From: Mucilaginibacter terrae
Lineage (GTDB): Bacteria; Bacteroidota; Bacteroidia; Sphingobacteriales; Sphingobacteriaceae
Reading direction: 5' to 3'
Length of the DNA stretch: 64,000 bases
NCBI RefSeq assembly: GCF_031951985.1
Contig: NZ_JAVLVU010000001.1
Location: forward strand, 5,270,001 to 5,334,000
The notes under the pieces were generated by a model. It was not told the DNA's origin, ran no database searches, and saw nothing but the letters and a program-made list of their open reading frames with translations. Position 1 is the first letter of the stretch. Each line of letters begins with the position of its first letter. The translations under genes and the position numbers were made by a program. Positions 42,982 through 51,569 of the stretch are shown piece after piece.

Positions 42982-44067
42982 ATGAACCGCCTCCTTAAAA
43001 AACTCGAAAAAATTGGCCGCGATCCTAAAATTACCGCTAAAGCCGCAGGGTTAAGATATGTATCTGATACATCTCCTGGTTACTCGCGTAAGCCATCGGG
43101 TAAGGGTTTCAGTTATATTGATGCTAATGGCAAGCCGGTTAAAGATAAAGAGCTGATACAGCGTTTCAATAAATTGGTTATACCGCCGGCCTACACCAGC
43201 GTATGGATATCGCCGCATGAAAACAGTCACCTGCAGTTTACCGGTACAGATGCTGCGGGGCGCAAGCAATACCGCTATCACGCCGATTGGAACAAGATAC
43301 GCAATCAATCCAAATATCACCGTTTGCAGGCATTTGCTGCACACTTGCCAGCTATACGCAAACGCGTTGATGAAGACCTGCAACGCCGTAACCTCGATCA
43401 TGATAAGGTGTTGGCACTGGTGGTGCGTTTAATGGAATTGACCAGCATCCGTATAGGTAATGAATCGTACAAAAAACTGTATGGCTCGTACGGTTTAACC
43501 ACCATGATGAACAAGCATGTAAAGATCGACGGGACTAAAATAAACTTCGAGTTTAAAGGTAAAAAAGGGGTTTATCATAAAATTGCTTTGCAAAGCAGGA
43601 AACTCTCTAAACTGGTAAAGCAATGCCGCGATTTACCGGGCAAAGAACTGTTTCAGTACTTTGATGATGATGGAAAACGCTGCACCATTGACTCGGGCGA
43701 TGTGAACGATTATCTTAAACAAATTACCGGCGAAGATTTTACGGCCAAAGATTTTCGAACCTGGGCGGGCAGTGTAAGTGCCTTATACGCATTTAAAGAG
43801 GCAGGCGAGTTTGAAAACCAAACCCAGTGCAAAAAGAATATTATTAGCGTGTTAGATAACGTAGCCTTAACGCTGGGCAATACCCGTACGGTTTGTAAAA
43901 AGTATTATGTGCATCCTACTGTAATTAAAAGCTACGAAGAGGGTACGCTTTTTAAGTACATCGAAGATTTGGATGAGGATAAAGATATAACCGCTTCCGA
44001 GCTGAATACTGCCGAGAAAGCGCTGCTCAATATCCTCGAACACGAAAAGCTGGCGGAGGCCAGCTGA
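42982..44067 (+). CDS. Eukaryotic/poxvirus-like DNA topoisomerase IB
   Basis: A 361-aa protein of the size of bacterial TopIB. The small N-terminal domain includes R-Y-V-S-D-T-S-P-G-Y and V-I-P-P-A-Y-T-S-V-W-I-S. Catalytic-domain motifs are K-Y-H-R (Arg), R-I-G-N-E-S-Y and K-G-K-K-G (Lys hairpin), D-F-R-T-W-A-G (Arg) and the nucleophile Tyr in C-K-K-Y-Y-V-H-P. It relaxes supercoils by nicking one strand through a 3'-phosphotyrosine link. It stands alone; no repair gene is adjacent. Confidence 0.92.
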   Translation: MNRLLKKLEKIGRDPKITAKAAGLRYVSDTSPGYSRKPSGKGFSYIDANGKPVKDKELIQRFNKLVIPPAYTSVWISPHENSHLQFTGTDAAGRKQYRYHADWNKIRNQSKYHRLQAFAAHLPAIRKRVDEDLQRRNLDHDKVLALVVRLMELTSIRIGNESYKKLYGSYGLTTMMNKHVKIDGTKINFEFKGKKGVYHKIALQSRKLSKLVKQCRDLPGKELFQYFDDDGKRCTIDSGDVNDYLKQITGEDFTAKDFRTWAGSVSALYAFKEAGEFENQTQCKKNIISVLDNVALTLGNTRTVCKKYYVHPTVIKSYEEGTLFKYIEDLDEDKDITASELNTAEKALLNILEHEKLAEAS

Positions 44068-44101
44068 TCGTGCTTTTTGAAAACTAAATTAACTCAATCA
44101 A

Positions 44102-45970
44102 TCAGTTTTTCTTAGGGGTATTTTTAACTGCCTTTTTGGTGGTAATCACAATTACGCCATTAGCGGCCTGCTGGCCATATAAAGCAACAGCCGATGCATC
44201 TTTAAGTACGGTTATGCTTTCTATCGTATTTGGGTTTATGTCATTAATAGGGGATAATAACTGCGATTTTCCATCAACCACCCATAAAGGTTCTTTGCCC
44301 GCTAATTGAGTGCCTATTATTTTTAAACCAGTGCTTTTTGTACCATAACCAATAACAGTAACTTCTTTAACACCTTTTTCCCTGGCGGTGGCAACCTCAT
44401 CATGTATTTTAGCCTGAATTGCCCGGTCCAAACTGTCTCGTTCTTTTACAAGTTTGCTTACAGCAGGAGAGCTTTTATGGGCCGAGCCAGCCAAGGCAAG
44501 TATAGTACTTTCATTACCATACACCGGAACTTTCGTGTCTGATCCTGCAGGGGTATAATAACCTGTTGGTTTTAGGTTTGTATCTGGCCTGCCTCGTATA
44601 ATTACTTCGTTTACAAACGCCTTGTTTTTATTAGTAGTACCAAGGTCGATAAGTTTTTGATTTAACTGTCTCTTAGCCTCACTGTCGGTATTTTTTAAAC
44701 TAACAATTATAAGTCCTTTTCTTCCCGCCTCTCCGTATAGTTTTACCCCTGTTGAATCTTTAAAAATGTCTACACTTTCTATCTCATTAGGATTTATGCG
44801 GCTAAGGGGATTAATTCCTTTTAAGGGTACCCCATCAACTACGTACAGTACCGAGTCATTTAATGCGGATTTAACTGATATTTTTATTTTAGGTGTATCA
44901 ATTAAATTTAGTGTGTTTGAACTGCTGATATCTGCTTTTTGCAGATTTATTTGCTCAGCAGGTTTTTTAGCCTGTACCGCATAGCTTTCATTAGACTCAG
45001 CTTTTGTTGAGGCCAAATTATCAGATACCAAATCTTTAATGGCCGCACCGGTAGCTGTTTGTACTTGATTTATCGTTTTTTTGATGAGGGCTGCCTTACT
45101 TGTTCCAAAAACCAATAACAGGGCAATCATAATAGGAGCAACAAACCCATAACGGGCAAGGCCAAACCTCGAAGATCTTTTTGAATTCATCATCATAATA
45201 CGTTTTTTAATGGTTGATATATTAAAGTGGTTCACCATGGCATTGGGCGATGTGTTTAGGCTGGCATATAGTAAACTGTACTGGTAACTTTTGGCATCAA
45301 TGCCTTGCTGAAGTATTTTGCGGTCGGTTATAAACTCCAGGTTTTCGGCTACGGCCTTTTTCATGAGCCACACACCCGGGTTAAACCAGTAAAACACGAG
45401 GGTTATCTCGGCCAGTAAAATATCCAATGTATGCCATTGTTTAACATGTATTTGCTCGTGGGCAATAATAGAGCGTAGTTCGCCCTCGGCATGGTGCTTG
45501 GGGTTTATATAAATACTTTGCCAAAATGAAAACGGGTTGGCATCTTCTTTAATAATACGCACCGGTTGATTATAGATTTGTGCAGGTTCAGATCGTTTAT
45601 ATATTCTTAACAGCGACCAAAACTGTGCTGCCAGCCTGCAAGCCATCACCACAACACCTATCCAAAATACCATTACTATCCATTGCCAGTAGTTGGTTTG
45701 GGCAGTGGGTTGGGTAATGTGCACAACACGGTCGCTAAAATCAATTACTACTGTTTGCAGGGGCTTTAATGGTGCTGATAGCTTTTCGTGGCGTTGCAGC
45801 AGGGTGTCAATATTCACCACCGGATACAGGGTCGAAAATATAATGGCCGTTACCAGGTACACGCGGTTTAGCGTATAAAAAGTAAGTTTGCGCAGTACGC
45901 CGTAATAGCCAAGGCAAAATAACAGCAGGGCGGCATTTACTTTAAGCAGGTATATGATTAAAACCGGCAT
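44102..45970 (-). CDS. BlaR1/MecR1-type M56 metallopeptidase with TonB-plug-like modules
   Basis: A 622-aa protein with four predicted membrane helices (about 1-20, 36-52, 96-115, 270-290). The zinc motif H-E-Q-I-H is at 171-175. Two similar modules follow the last helix, each of the form V-V-D-G ... I-N-P-N-x-I-E-S-x-x-x-x-K-D ... L-Y-G ... G-x-I-x-V (about 375-425 and 565-615); they resemble the plug region of TonB-dependent receptors. It is cotranscribed with the BlaI-like repressor five bases upstream, which it presumably inactivates when a signal is sensed. The sensed ligand is not predictable; penicillin-binding-domain motifs are absent, so it is not a beta-lactam sensor of the classical kind. 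Confidence 0.85.
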   Translation of the reverse strand: MPVLIIYLLKVNAALLLFCLGYYGVLRKLTFYTLNRVYLVTAIIFSTLYPVVNIDTLLQRHEKLSAPLKPLQTVVIDFSDRVVHITQPTAQTNYWQWIVMVFWIGVVVMACRLAAQFWSLLRIYKRSEPAQIYNQPVRIIKEDANPFSFWQSIYINPKHHAEGELRSIIAHEQIHVKQWHTLDILLAEITLVFYWFNPGVWLMKKAVAENLEFITDRKILQQGIDAKSYQYSLLYASLNTSPNAMVNHFNISTIKKRIMMMNSKRSSRFGLARYGFVAPIMIALLLVFGTSKAALIKKTINQVQTATGAAIKDLVSDNLASTKAESNESYAVQAKKPAEQINLQKADISSSNTLNLIDTPKIKISVKSALNDSVLYVVDGVPLKGINPLSRINPNEIESVDIFKDSTGVKLYGEAGRKGLIIVSLKNTDSEAKRQLNQKLIDLGTTNKNKAFVNEVIIRGRPDTNLKPTGYYTPAGSDTKVPVYGNESTILALAGSAHKSSPAVSKLVKERDSLDRAIQAKIHDEVATAREKGVKEVTVIGYGTKSTGLKIIGTQLAGKEPLWVVDGKSQLLSPINDINPNTIESITVLKDASAVALYGQQAANGVIVITTKKAVKNTPKKN

Positions 45971-45975
45971 AATAG

Positions 45976-46338
45976 TTAGTTTTTAGGTTTTTCAATTAGA
46001 TTAATGATTTCCTGGAGTTCTTCGGCACTTATTTTTTTGTCTTTAGCAAAAAAGGTAACCAGTTCTTTATACGAGTTTTGAAAGTAATCGCTCACAAACC
46101 CTTTCATAAAGCGCTTTTTGTAATCTTCTTCCTTAATAATGGGAGAGTACTTAAAGCTGTTGCCCATTTTAATGCTTTGCACAAATGCTTTACGCTCCAG
46201 GTTCTTAACCGTAGATGCAAGGGTGGTGTAAGGCGGTTTGGGCTCGGGTATAGCCTCTAAAAAGTCTTTTATAAAACCTTCGCCGGTTTGCCATATGGCT
46301 TGCATTGCGTCTTCTTCTTGTTGTGATAATTTCTCCAT
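45976..46338 (-). CDS. BlaI/MecI/CopY-family transcriptional repressor
   Basis: A 120-aa protein from ATG 46338 (M-E-K-L-S-Q-Q-E-E-D-A-M-Q-A-I-W). The upstream in-frame extension to 46386 would read through the operators and is rejected. Winged-helix domain: Y-T-T-L-A-S-T-V-K-N-L-E-R-K-A-F-V (recognition helix), then the dimer-forming tail with F-V-S-D-Y-F-Q-N-S. It pairs with the M56 peptidase in one operon and probably represses its own promoter through the dyads at 46344-46377. The cleavage site used by the partner cannot be located by eye. Confidence 0.9.
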   Translation of the reverse strand: MEKLSQQEEDAMQAIWQTGEGFIKDFLEAIPEPKPPYTTLASTVKNLERKAFVQSIKMGNSFKYSPIIKEEDYKKRFMKGFVSDYFQNSYKELVTFFAKDKKISAEELQEIINLIEKPKN

Positions 46339-46343
46339 CTTTC

Positions 46344-46377
46344 TACGATAACTTCGTAAATCTACGAATGTTTCGTA
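46344..46377 (-). promoter_or_regulatory. Double operator for the BlaI-like repressor
   Basis: Two dyads of the same form, TACGA-N5-TCGTA, at 46344-46358 and 46363-46377, separated by four bases (centres 19 bases apart). They lie 6-39 bases upstream of the repressor start, where an autoregulated BlaI-type operator is expected. Classical BlaI/MecI sites are TACA/TGTA dyads; these differ in the last base. Confidence 0.65.
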
Positions 46378-46672
46378 ATAATCCAAAATTATTTGAAAAT
46401 AATTTTTTAATGCATTAACTGTTGGAGTATGGTGAATTGCACGGTATTATTTGTGAATTGGAGATGTTTTAAGCAATTAAATTGTATAAGTAGTTGAAGT
46501 TTTACGGATTGTTGCGCCAAATTTTGCACATTAATATTTAGTAGAAATATACTTTTTAATAAATCAGAATAAAATTTGGATATTTTTTAAAATATTTTCA
46601 GCTTTTTTTATAAAAACATCAAAATTATATATCTTTACTACGTAATTAATTAATAAAAACTACTGTTAAATT

Positions 46673-48265
46673 TTGAAAAGCATATCCAGGCGCGATTTTT
46701 TAGGTCGCGGAGCTATGTTAACCGGTGCTGCTTACCCTGCCATGATGGCTTTGGGAATGTTAAAACCGGCTCCCGCGCATGCTTTTAGTTTAGAAGGTAG
46801 TGGCAACGGGAAGAAAGTAATTATACTGGGTGCTGGTTTAGCTGGAATGACCTGCGCCTATGAGTTAAGCAAACTGGGTTACCAGTGCACGATTTTAGAA
46901 GCCCGCGAACGTACAGGCGGGCGCTGCTGGAGCATCCGCAATGGAAGCAAGCACACAGAGAGCGATAACCCAACCGTAACAGCGGGTTTTGATGATGGAT
47001 TGTATTTTAATGCAGGCCCATCGCGTATACCGCATCACCACCAGCTTACTATGCACTATTGCCGCGAGCTGGGCGTGCCGTTACAGGTTTATAATAACGT
47101 AAATGAGAGTACGTATTTTTTTGCAGAGGGTAAAGGCCCGCTATCAAACAAAAAGATACGCAACCGCGAGGTACATAACGATATACGCGGCTACATGACC
47201 GAAATGCTGGCCAAAAGCATGGATTATGGCAAGCTGGATACCGGGCTTACCAAAGAAGACGCGGAAAAGGTAATTGAATACTTAATGGCCGAAGGCGGCC
47301 TCGATGTAGATAAACTTTATAAAGCTTCGGCCCGGCGCGGTTACCTGGAATCACCGGGCGCAGGTAATCGCCCGGGCAAGATAGCTGACCCGAACAAATT
47401 GGCCGACCTTATCCATTCGGGCCTTATGGACCCCGACTTTTACAACGTTGCCGAATACACCTACGAGCTTCAAATGACCATGTTTCAGGCCGTAGGCGGT
47501 ATGGATAACATTGCCAAAGCCTTAGAAAAAAAGGTAGCCGCGATGCTTAAAACAGGTGCCGAGGTTACCAATATTACAAACACTACCGATGGTGTTAAGA
47601 TATTATATAAGGATGCCAAAGGCGAACAGGCCATAACCGGCGATATGTGTATATGCACGTTACCGTTACCGGTGCTGAGCAACATTAGTAATAATTTTGC
47701 GGGCGATGTAAGTCGGGCTATCGATTTTATAAGCTATAACCAAACCGGTAAAATAGGTTTACAGTTTAGGCGTAGGTTTTGGGAAGAAGATGAGAATATT
47801 TACGGTGGTATAACCCATACCAATAATGATCTCACACAAATTTTCTATCCGTCGAATGATTATTTGGGTAAAAAGGGAATACTGATAGGGTACTATAATT
47901 TTAACGAAAAAGCCGAAAAAGTAGGAGCACTGGACTATGCCGAGCGCGAAAAGCTGGCCCTGGAAAAAGGCCGTCTCATTCATCCGCAGTATGATAAGGA
48001 GTTTGAGAAGTCGTTTTCGGTAAGCTGGCATAAAACCAAGTACAATATGGGCGGCTGGGCGGTTTATTCTAACGCCACCCGTAAAGATCATTATCCGGCG
48101 CTAATAAAACCCGACCGTAATGTATACTTTGCCGGCGAGCATTTAACTTACCTCAACGCTTGGATGGCCGGCGCGTTCGAATCGGCACGGAGTGTGGTAG
48201 CCGCTTTGCATGGCCGGGTAACCGAGGCAAGGGTTGCATACCCCGATACTAATATTAAAGGATAA
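46673..48265 (+). CDS. Tat-exported flavin monoamine oxidase/L-amino acid oxidase-like protein
   Basis: A 530-aa protein. TTG 46673 is the only start that includes the twin-arginine motif S-R-R-D-F-L-G at residues 5-11, followed by a hydrophobic stretch and A-H-A-F cleavage region. The FAD motif G-A-G-L-A-G is at 53-58 with the E-A-R-E-R-T-G-G-R block; a second FAD site near the end reads V-Y-F-A-G-E-H-L. This is the flavin amine oxidase superfamily, oxidising amines or amino acids to imino compounds with peroxide. The gene is 27 bases ahead of a Tat-exported aminotransferase, suggesting joint action in the periplasm. Substrate unknown. Confidence 0.87.
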   Translation: MKSISRRDFLGRGAMLTGAAYPAMMALGMLKPAPAHAFSLEGSGNGKKVIILGAGLAGMTCAYELSKLGYQCTILEARERTGGRCWSIRNGSKHTESDNPTVTAGFDDGLYFNAGPSRIPHHHQLTMHYCRELGVPLQVYNNVNESTYFFAEGKGPLSNKKIRNREVHNDIRGYMTEMLAKSMDYGKLDTGLTKEDAEKVIEYLMAEGGLDVDKLYKASARRGYLESPGAGNRPGKIADPNKLADLIHSGLMDPDFYNVAEYTYELQMTMFQAVGGMDNIAKALEKKVAAMLKTGAEVTNITNTTDGVKILYKDAKGEQAITGDMCICTLPLPVLSNISNNFAGDVSRAIDFISYNQTGKIGLQFRRRFWEEDENIYGGITHTNNDLTQIFYPSNDYLGKKGILIGYYNFNEKAEKVGALDYAEREKLALEKGRLIHPQYDKEFEKSFSVSWHKTKYNMGGWAVYSNATRKDHYPALIKPDRNVYFAGEHLTYLNAWMAGAFESARSVVAALHGRVTEARVAYPDTNIKG

Positions 48266-48292
48266 AAACGAGCATCACTAAACAATATTACC

Positions 48293-49468
48293 ATGGCAAA
48301 TTCAATCAACCGCAGAAACTGGATCAGGTCAAGTGCTTTAATGGCAGGCAGTGCCGCGTTTTTTTCTGGCGCGTTAAATAAGCTATCGGCTATGCCGGTA
48401 AAGGCTAAACAGGTGCTGTTTGGTAAAGAACACCTGACCGATGCGGATGTAATATTGCAAGGTCCGCCGGTAATGAAGGCCCGTCTTTCGGCTAATGAGA
48501 ATCCTTTTGGGCCATCGCCTGCGGCAAAAAAAGCCATGACCGAGGCTATGGAAAGCTGCTACCAGTATCCGTTCATGAAAAGCCGTGAGTTGATAAATAA
48601 AATTGCTCAGTACGAAGGCATCCAGCAAAGCAACCTCCTGATGGATGCCGGCTCAAGTCCGCTATTGCATGCTGCTGCCATGTTTTACGGTAAAAATGGT
48701 GCCGAAATAATTACCGGCGACCCATCGTACAATGATTTAGCCGGTACTGCTGCAAACCTGGGCAGTAAAGTAATTAAAGTTCCCTTAACGGCCGATTACA
48801 AGCTCGACCTCGACGCCATGGAAGCCAAGGTTACCGCCAGCACCGGTTTGGTTTACATTTGCAACCCCAACAACCCAACCGCCACCATTGTTGATACGGC
48901 CAAGCTGAAAGGCTTTTGCGAACGCGTAAGCAAAAAAGCGGTGGTGTTTATTGACGAAGCTTATATTGATTACCTGCCCGACCCGCAGGCTGCCAGCATG
49001 ATGAGTTTGGTTAAAGCAGGCCAGAATGTAATTGTTGCTCGTACATTTTCTAAACTATACGGCTTTGCCGGTTTGCGTTGCGGTTATGTAGTTGCCCAGC
49101 CCGATACCATTAAAAACCTGTCTGGCTATGCCACCGGCATGATGAGTTTGGCTGCTACCACCGTTGCTGCCGCTGCTGCCGCCTACCAGGAAAAAGAGTT
49201 TTTAACCGATGCCCTGAAAAAAACAATGGCCTCTAAGCAGTTCCTGTATGATCTGTTGAAGAAAGAAGGTTACACTTATATCCCATCATCAGCCAATTTT
49301 GTGATGTTTCCTATTAATATGGATGGACAACGTTTTTCGCAGGAAATGAACAACCGCGGCGTAAGCATACGTACCTGGAAGTTTAGCGGTAAAGACTGGT
49401 GCCGTGTAAGCATTGGCCGCATGGATGAAATGCAAGCCTTTGCCGATGCCTTTAAACAAATTTCGTAA
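48293..49468 (+). CDS. Tat-exported HisC-like PLP aminotransferase
   Basis: A 391-aa protein. Residues 1-38 are a Tat-type signal (N-R-R-N-W-I-R-S-S then A-L-M-A-G-S-A-A-F-F-S-G). The remainder is a fold-type I class I/II aminotransferase closest to histidinol-phosphate aminotransferases: S-A-N-E-N-P-F-G-P-S, N-P-N-N-P-T-A-T, I-D-E-A-Y-I-D-Y, and the PLP Lys in T-F-S-K-L-Y-G-F-A-G-L-R-C-G-Y. Export with PLP already bound explains the use of Tat. It lacks nearby his genes, so a role in histidine synthesis is unlikely. It follows the amine oxidase in one operon and ends before a terminator. Confidence 0.87.
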   Translation: MANSINRRNWIRSSALMAGSAAFFSGALNKLSAMPVKAKQVLFGKEHLTDADVILQGPPVMKARLSANENPFGPSPAAKKAMTEAMESCYQYPFMKSRELINKIAQYEGIQQSNLLMDAGSSPLLHAAAMFYGKNGAEIITGDPSYNDLAGTAANLGSKVIKVPLTADYKLDLDAMEAKVTASTGLVYICNPNNPTATIVDTAKLKGFCERVSKKAVVFIDEAYIDYLPDPQAASMMSLVKAGQNVIVARTFSKLYGFAGLRCGYVVAQPDTIKNLSGYATGMMSLAATTVAAAAAAYQEKEFLTDALKKTMASKQFLYDLLKKEGYTYIPSSANFVMFPINMDGQRFSQEMNNRGVSIRTWKFSGKDWCRVSIGRMDEMQAFADAFKQIS

Positions 49469-49508
49469 ACTATTTGAAACTATATATTAACTACTGACTC
49501 ACTCACCC

Positions 49509-49546
49509 AAGCGTTGTTGCCCCTCAAAAGGCAATAACGCTTTTTT
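49509..49546 (+). terminator. Terminator between aminotransferase and Hint-protein genes
   Basis: AAGCGTTGTTGCC pairs with GGCAATAACGCTT (one G-T wobble) across CCTCAAAA, followed by T6. The Hint gene begins only 24 bases after it, so either some readthrough occurs or a promoter overlaps the hairpin. Confidence 0.8.
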
Positions 49547-49569
49547 GATTGAAAACCACTTTATTAATT

Positions 49570-50589
49570 ATGCGTAAAACCACTTTAACTTTCCTGTTGG
49601 CTTCATCGTTTTACTTAGCGCAGGCACAAACCAAAGTTAACCCTCGTCCGCTTACCATGGCCGAGTATGATAAGGCTAAAACCTTCACCGTGGCCGATCT
49701 GGATAAAGATACTTATGTTAAGTTTGAGAACATCTATATTCTTGATCGTTACGAAGCCCGCAAACCATACTTTATTACCGGCGATGATGGCCTCAAAAAA
49801 CGCATCGATCTGTACAAACTCATAGCCAAAGAAGGTATGCAGGAAATAGGCCTCATGGTATTTTATACCAACGAAAAAGGCAAAGTTTACAAAACCCTTG
49901 TGCCCGATTTTACGGCCGATGGTAAAGTATGGGAAAAATACTTTCAGGATATTGACAACATTAACAAAGAAGAGAAAAACTTCATCCTCAAACTGTCGTA
50001 CATTCTATCAAAAGAATTAGCCTTTAACCAGTACAAGCTTATTAACGGTGGTAAAGATTTAAAGGAAGAAGGAGCCACCTACGGCAATGATATTTGTTTC
50101 CCTGGTACAGAGAAAGTACAAATGGCCAACGGAACAACCAAACTGCTTCAGGACGTAAAACGTGGCGATGCCGTAATAACTATCGACCCAACCACCCATA
50201 AACCGGCCACTGTTACCGTAACCGAGCTTACCGTACACGAAGCAAAAAATTATGCCATTACTAACCTCACGCTGGTATCGGCCCAAACCAAAAAAACTTT
50301 GCTGGGCACCGAGGTGCAGTTAACCGGAAAATTGCTGCAAGCCACCCCAAATCACCCTATGCTTACCAAGCAAGGCAACGTTAAAATAGGAGAGGTGCAA
50401 GAAGGCGAAGAGGTGCTTTGCTTAAACGAGAAAACCGGCAAATACGAAGCCTACACCGTCTTGCACAAAACCGAAAAAGCAGGCGGCGTACAAAAAGTAT
50501 ACAACATGGTAGCCACCGGGCGGCAGCACGTTTTTAATGAACGGTGTGATGGTGATGCAAAAATAAGTGAGTGGTTGATTAGTGAGTAG
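49570..50589 (+). CDS. Secreted Hint-domain protein of unknown function
   Basis: A 339-aa protein from ATG 49570; the earlier TTG at 49549 would add residues before the signal peptide (1-18, cut at A-Q-A-Q). Residues 20-170 are an unrecognised alpha/beta region. From Cys176 a Hint (hedgehog/intein) fold is seen: block A C-F-P-G-T ... V-K-R-G-D-A-V, block B A-T-P-N-H-P-M (T259, H262), and the closing V-Y-N-M-V-A-T-G-R-Q-H-V-F-N-E. The nucleophile Cys and T-x-x-H are those needed for thioester formation; a terminal His-Asn pair as in inteins is absent, so hedgehog-like cleavage is more likely than splicing. The last codons lie in an inverted repeat. Confidence 0.78.
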   Translation: MRKTTLTFLLASSFYLAQAQTKVNPRPLTMAEYDKAKTFTVADLDKDTYVKFENIYILDRYEARKPYFITGDDGLKKRIDLYKLIAKEGMQEIGLMVFYTNEKGKVYKTLVPDFTADGKVWEKYFQDIDNINKEEKNFILKLSYILSKELAFNQYKLINGGKDLKEEGATYGNDICFPGTEKVQMANGTTKLLQDVKRGDAVITIDPTTHKPATVTVTELTVHEAKNYAITNLTLVSAQTKKTLLGTEVQLTGKLLQATPNHPMLTKQGNVKIGEVQEGEEVLCLNEKTGKYEAYTVLHKTEKAGGVQKVYNMVATGRQHVFNERCDGDAKISEWLISE

Positions 50590-50706
50590 TTGATTGGTTG
50601 GATAGTTATGTTGTTTTGACTAAACACTAACAATAGTGAGTTGTTAACTTGCTAAATTCGCAACCAATTAACTAATCAACTACTCACTAATCAACCAATC
50701 AACTAC
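50573..50706. repeat. Long inverted repeat between Hint and SDR genes
   Basis: TGGTTGATTAGTGAGTAGTT (from about 50573) is matched in inverse by AACTACTCACTAATCAACCA (about 50676-50695), with further GATTGGTTG/CAACCAATC words outside. The left arm encodes the last residues and stop codon of the Hint protein. A hairpin of this size would lie in the spacer before the SDR start at 50709. Confidence 0.7.
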
Positions 50707-50708
50707 CC

Positions 50709-51569
50709 ATGCCCTTCAGAACCACAGTAATAACCGGCGCAACATCAGGAATTGGTAAGGAGACAGCTTTGGCACTGGCCAAACTTGATCATGCTGTATA
50801 TTTACTGGTGCGCGATGTGGCAAAGGGTGAGGAGCTTAAAAAGGAAATTATTGCCCAAACCAATAACCGCAGCATATTTGTGATGCATTGTGATTTGGCA
50901 GATATGCAAACCGTGGTTGATGCCGCCAATGAGTTGAAGGGAAAGCTATTTGCTATTAATGTTTTGATAAACAACGCAGGCGGCATAAATGCAGCCCGGC
51001 AGGAAAGTATGGACGGTAATGAGTTAACCTTTGCCATGAACCATCTCGGGCATTTTGTATTAACCATGAGCCTGATGCCGCTGTTGCAAAAAGGACAGGC
51101 GCGGGTAATTAATCTAAGCTCCGAAGCTCATAAAATTGCCCGGCCCGAGCTGCTTAATGATGTGCAGTTTGCTAAGGGATTTTCAAGTTCAAAGGCCTAC
51201 GCGCTTGCCAAGCTTTGCAATATCTATTTTACCAAATCATTGGCCGAGCACTACGGGCAAAGCGGTATTACCTCGTATGCCGTACATCCCGGTGTGGTTA
51301 AAACCCAATTTTGGTCGAGTGTTGGTGGGCTAAACAAATTCCTGTCGTGGTTAATAAGTCCGTTTATGATTACAGCAGAACAGGGGGCACAAACTTCAAT
51401 TTACTTGGCCGGTGCAACCAAGCTTAACCCAAAACTAAGCGGACAATACTTTAAAAAAGGTAAACCTACAAAGCCTACTTTGGCAGCTCAAAACACATCA
51501 GCTCGTAACAAGTTATGGCAAATCAGTGAGCGTTTAACCGAAAGGTTTCTGCAGGCAAATCAAATTTAA
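50709..51569 (+). CDS. SDR-family oxidoreductase (retinol-dehydrogenase-like)
   Basis: A 286-aa short-chain dehydrogenase. Cofactor motif G-A-T-S-G-I-G at 10-16, R-D at the end of strand 2 (favouring NADP), I-N-N-A-G-G, and the active-site Y-A-L-A-K in S-K-A-Y-A-L-A-K-L-C-N with the serine in I-N-L-S-S-E-A-H. The longer C-terminus and N-H-L-G-H-F-V-L are typical of the retinol dehydrogenase/WWOX-like branch. Substrate unknown. Convergent with the NUDIX gene, overlapping it by four bases. Confidence 0.88.
   Translation: MPFRTTVITGATSGIGKETALALAKLDHAVYLLVRDVAKGEELKKEIIAQTNNRSIFVMHCDLADMQTVVDAANELKGKLFAINVLINNAGGINAARQESMDGNELTFAMNHLGHFVLTMSLMPLLQKGQARVINLSSEAHKIARPELLNDVQFAKGFSSSKAYALAKLCNIYFTKSLAEHYGQSGITSYAVHPGVVKTQFWSSVGGLNKFLSWLISPFMITAEQGAQTSIYLAGATKLNPKLSGQYFKKGKPTKPTLAAQNTSARNKLWQISERLTERFLQANQI

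Noticed and set aside
44102..46338. Beta-lactam resistance operon
   Set aside because: BlaI and M56 homologues are present but there is no beta-lactamase or penicillin-binding sensor domain; such pairs are common general regulators in Bacteroidota.
48293..49468. Histidine biosynthesis gene hisC
   Set aside because: The protein has a Tat signal and no his genes are nearby, so a cytoplasmic HisC role is not supported.
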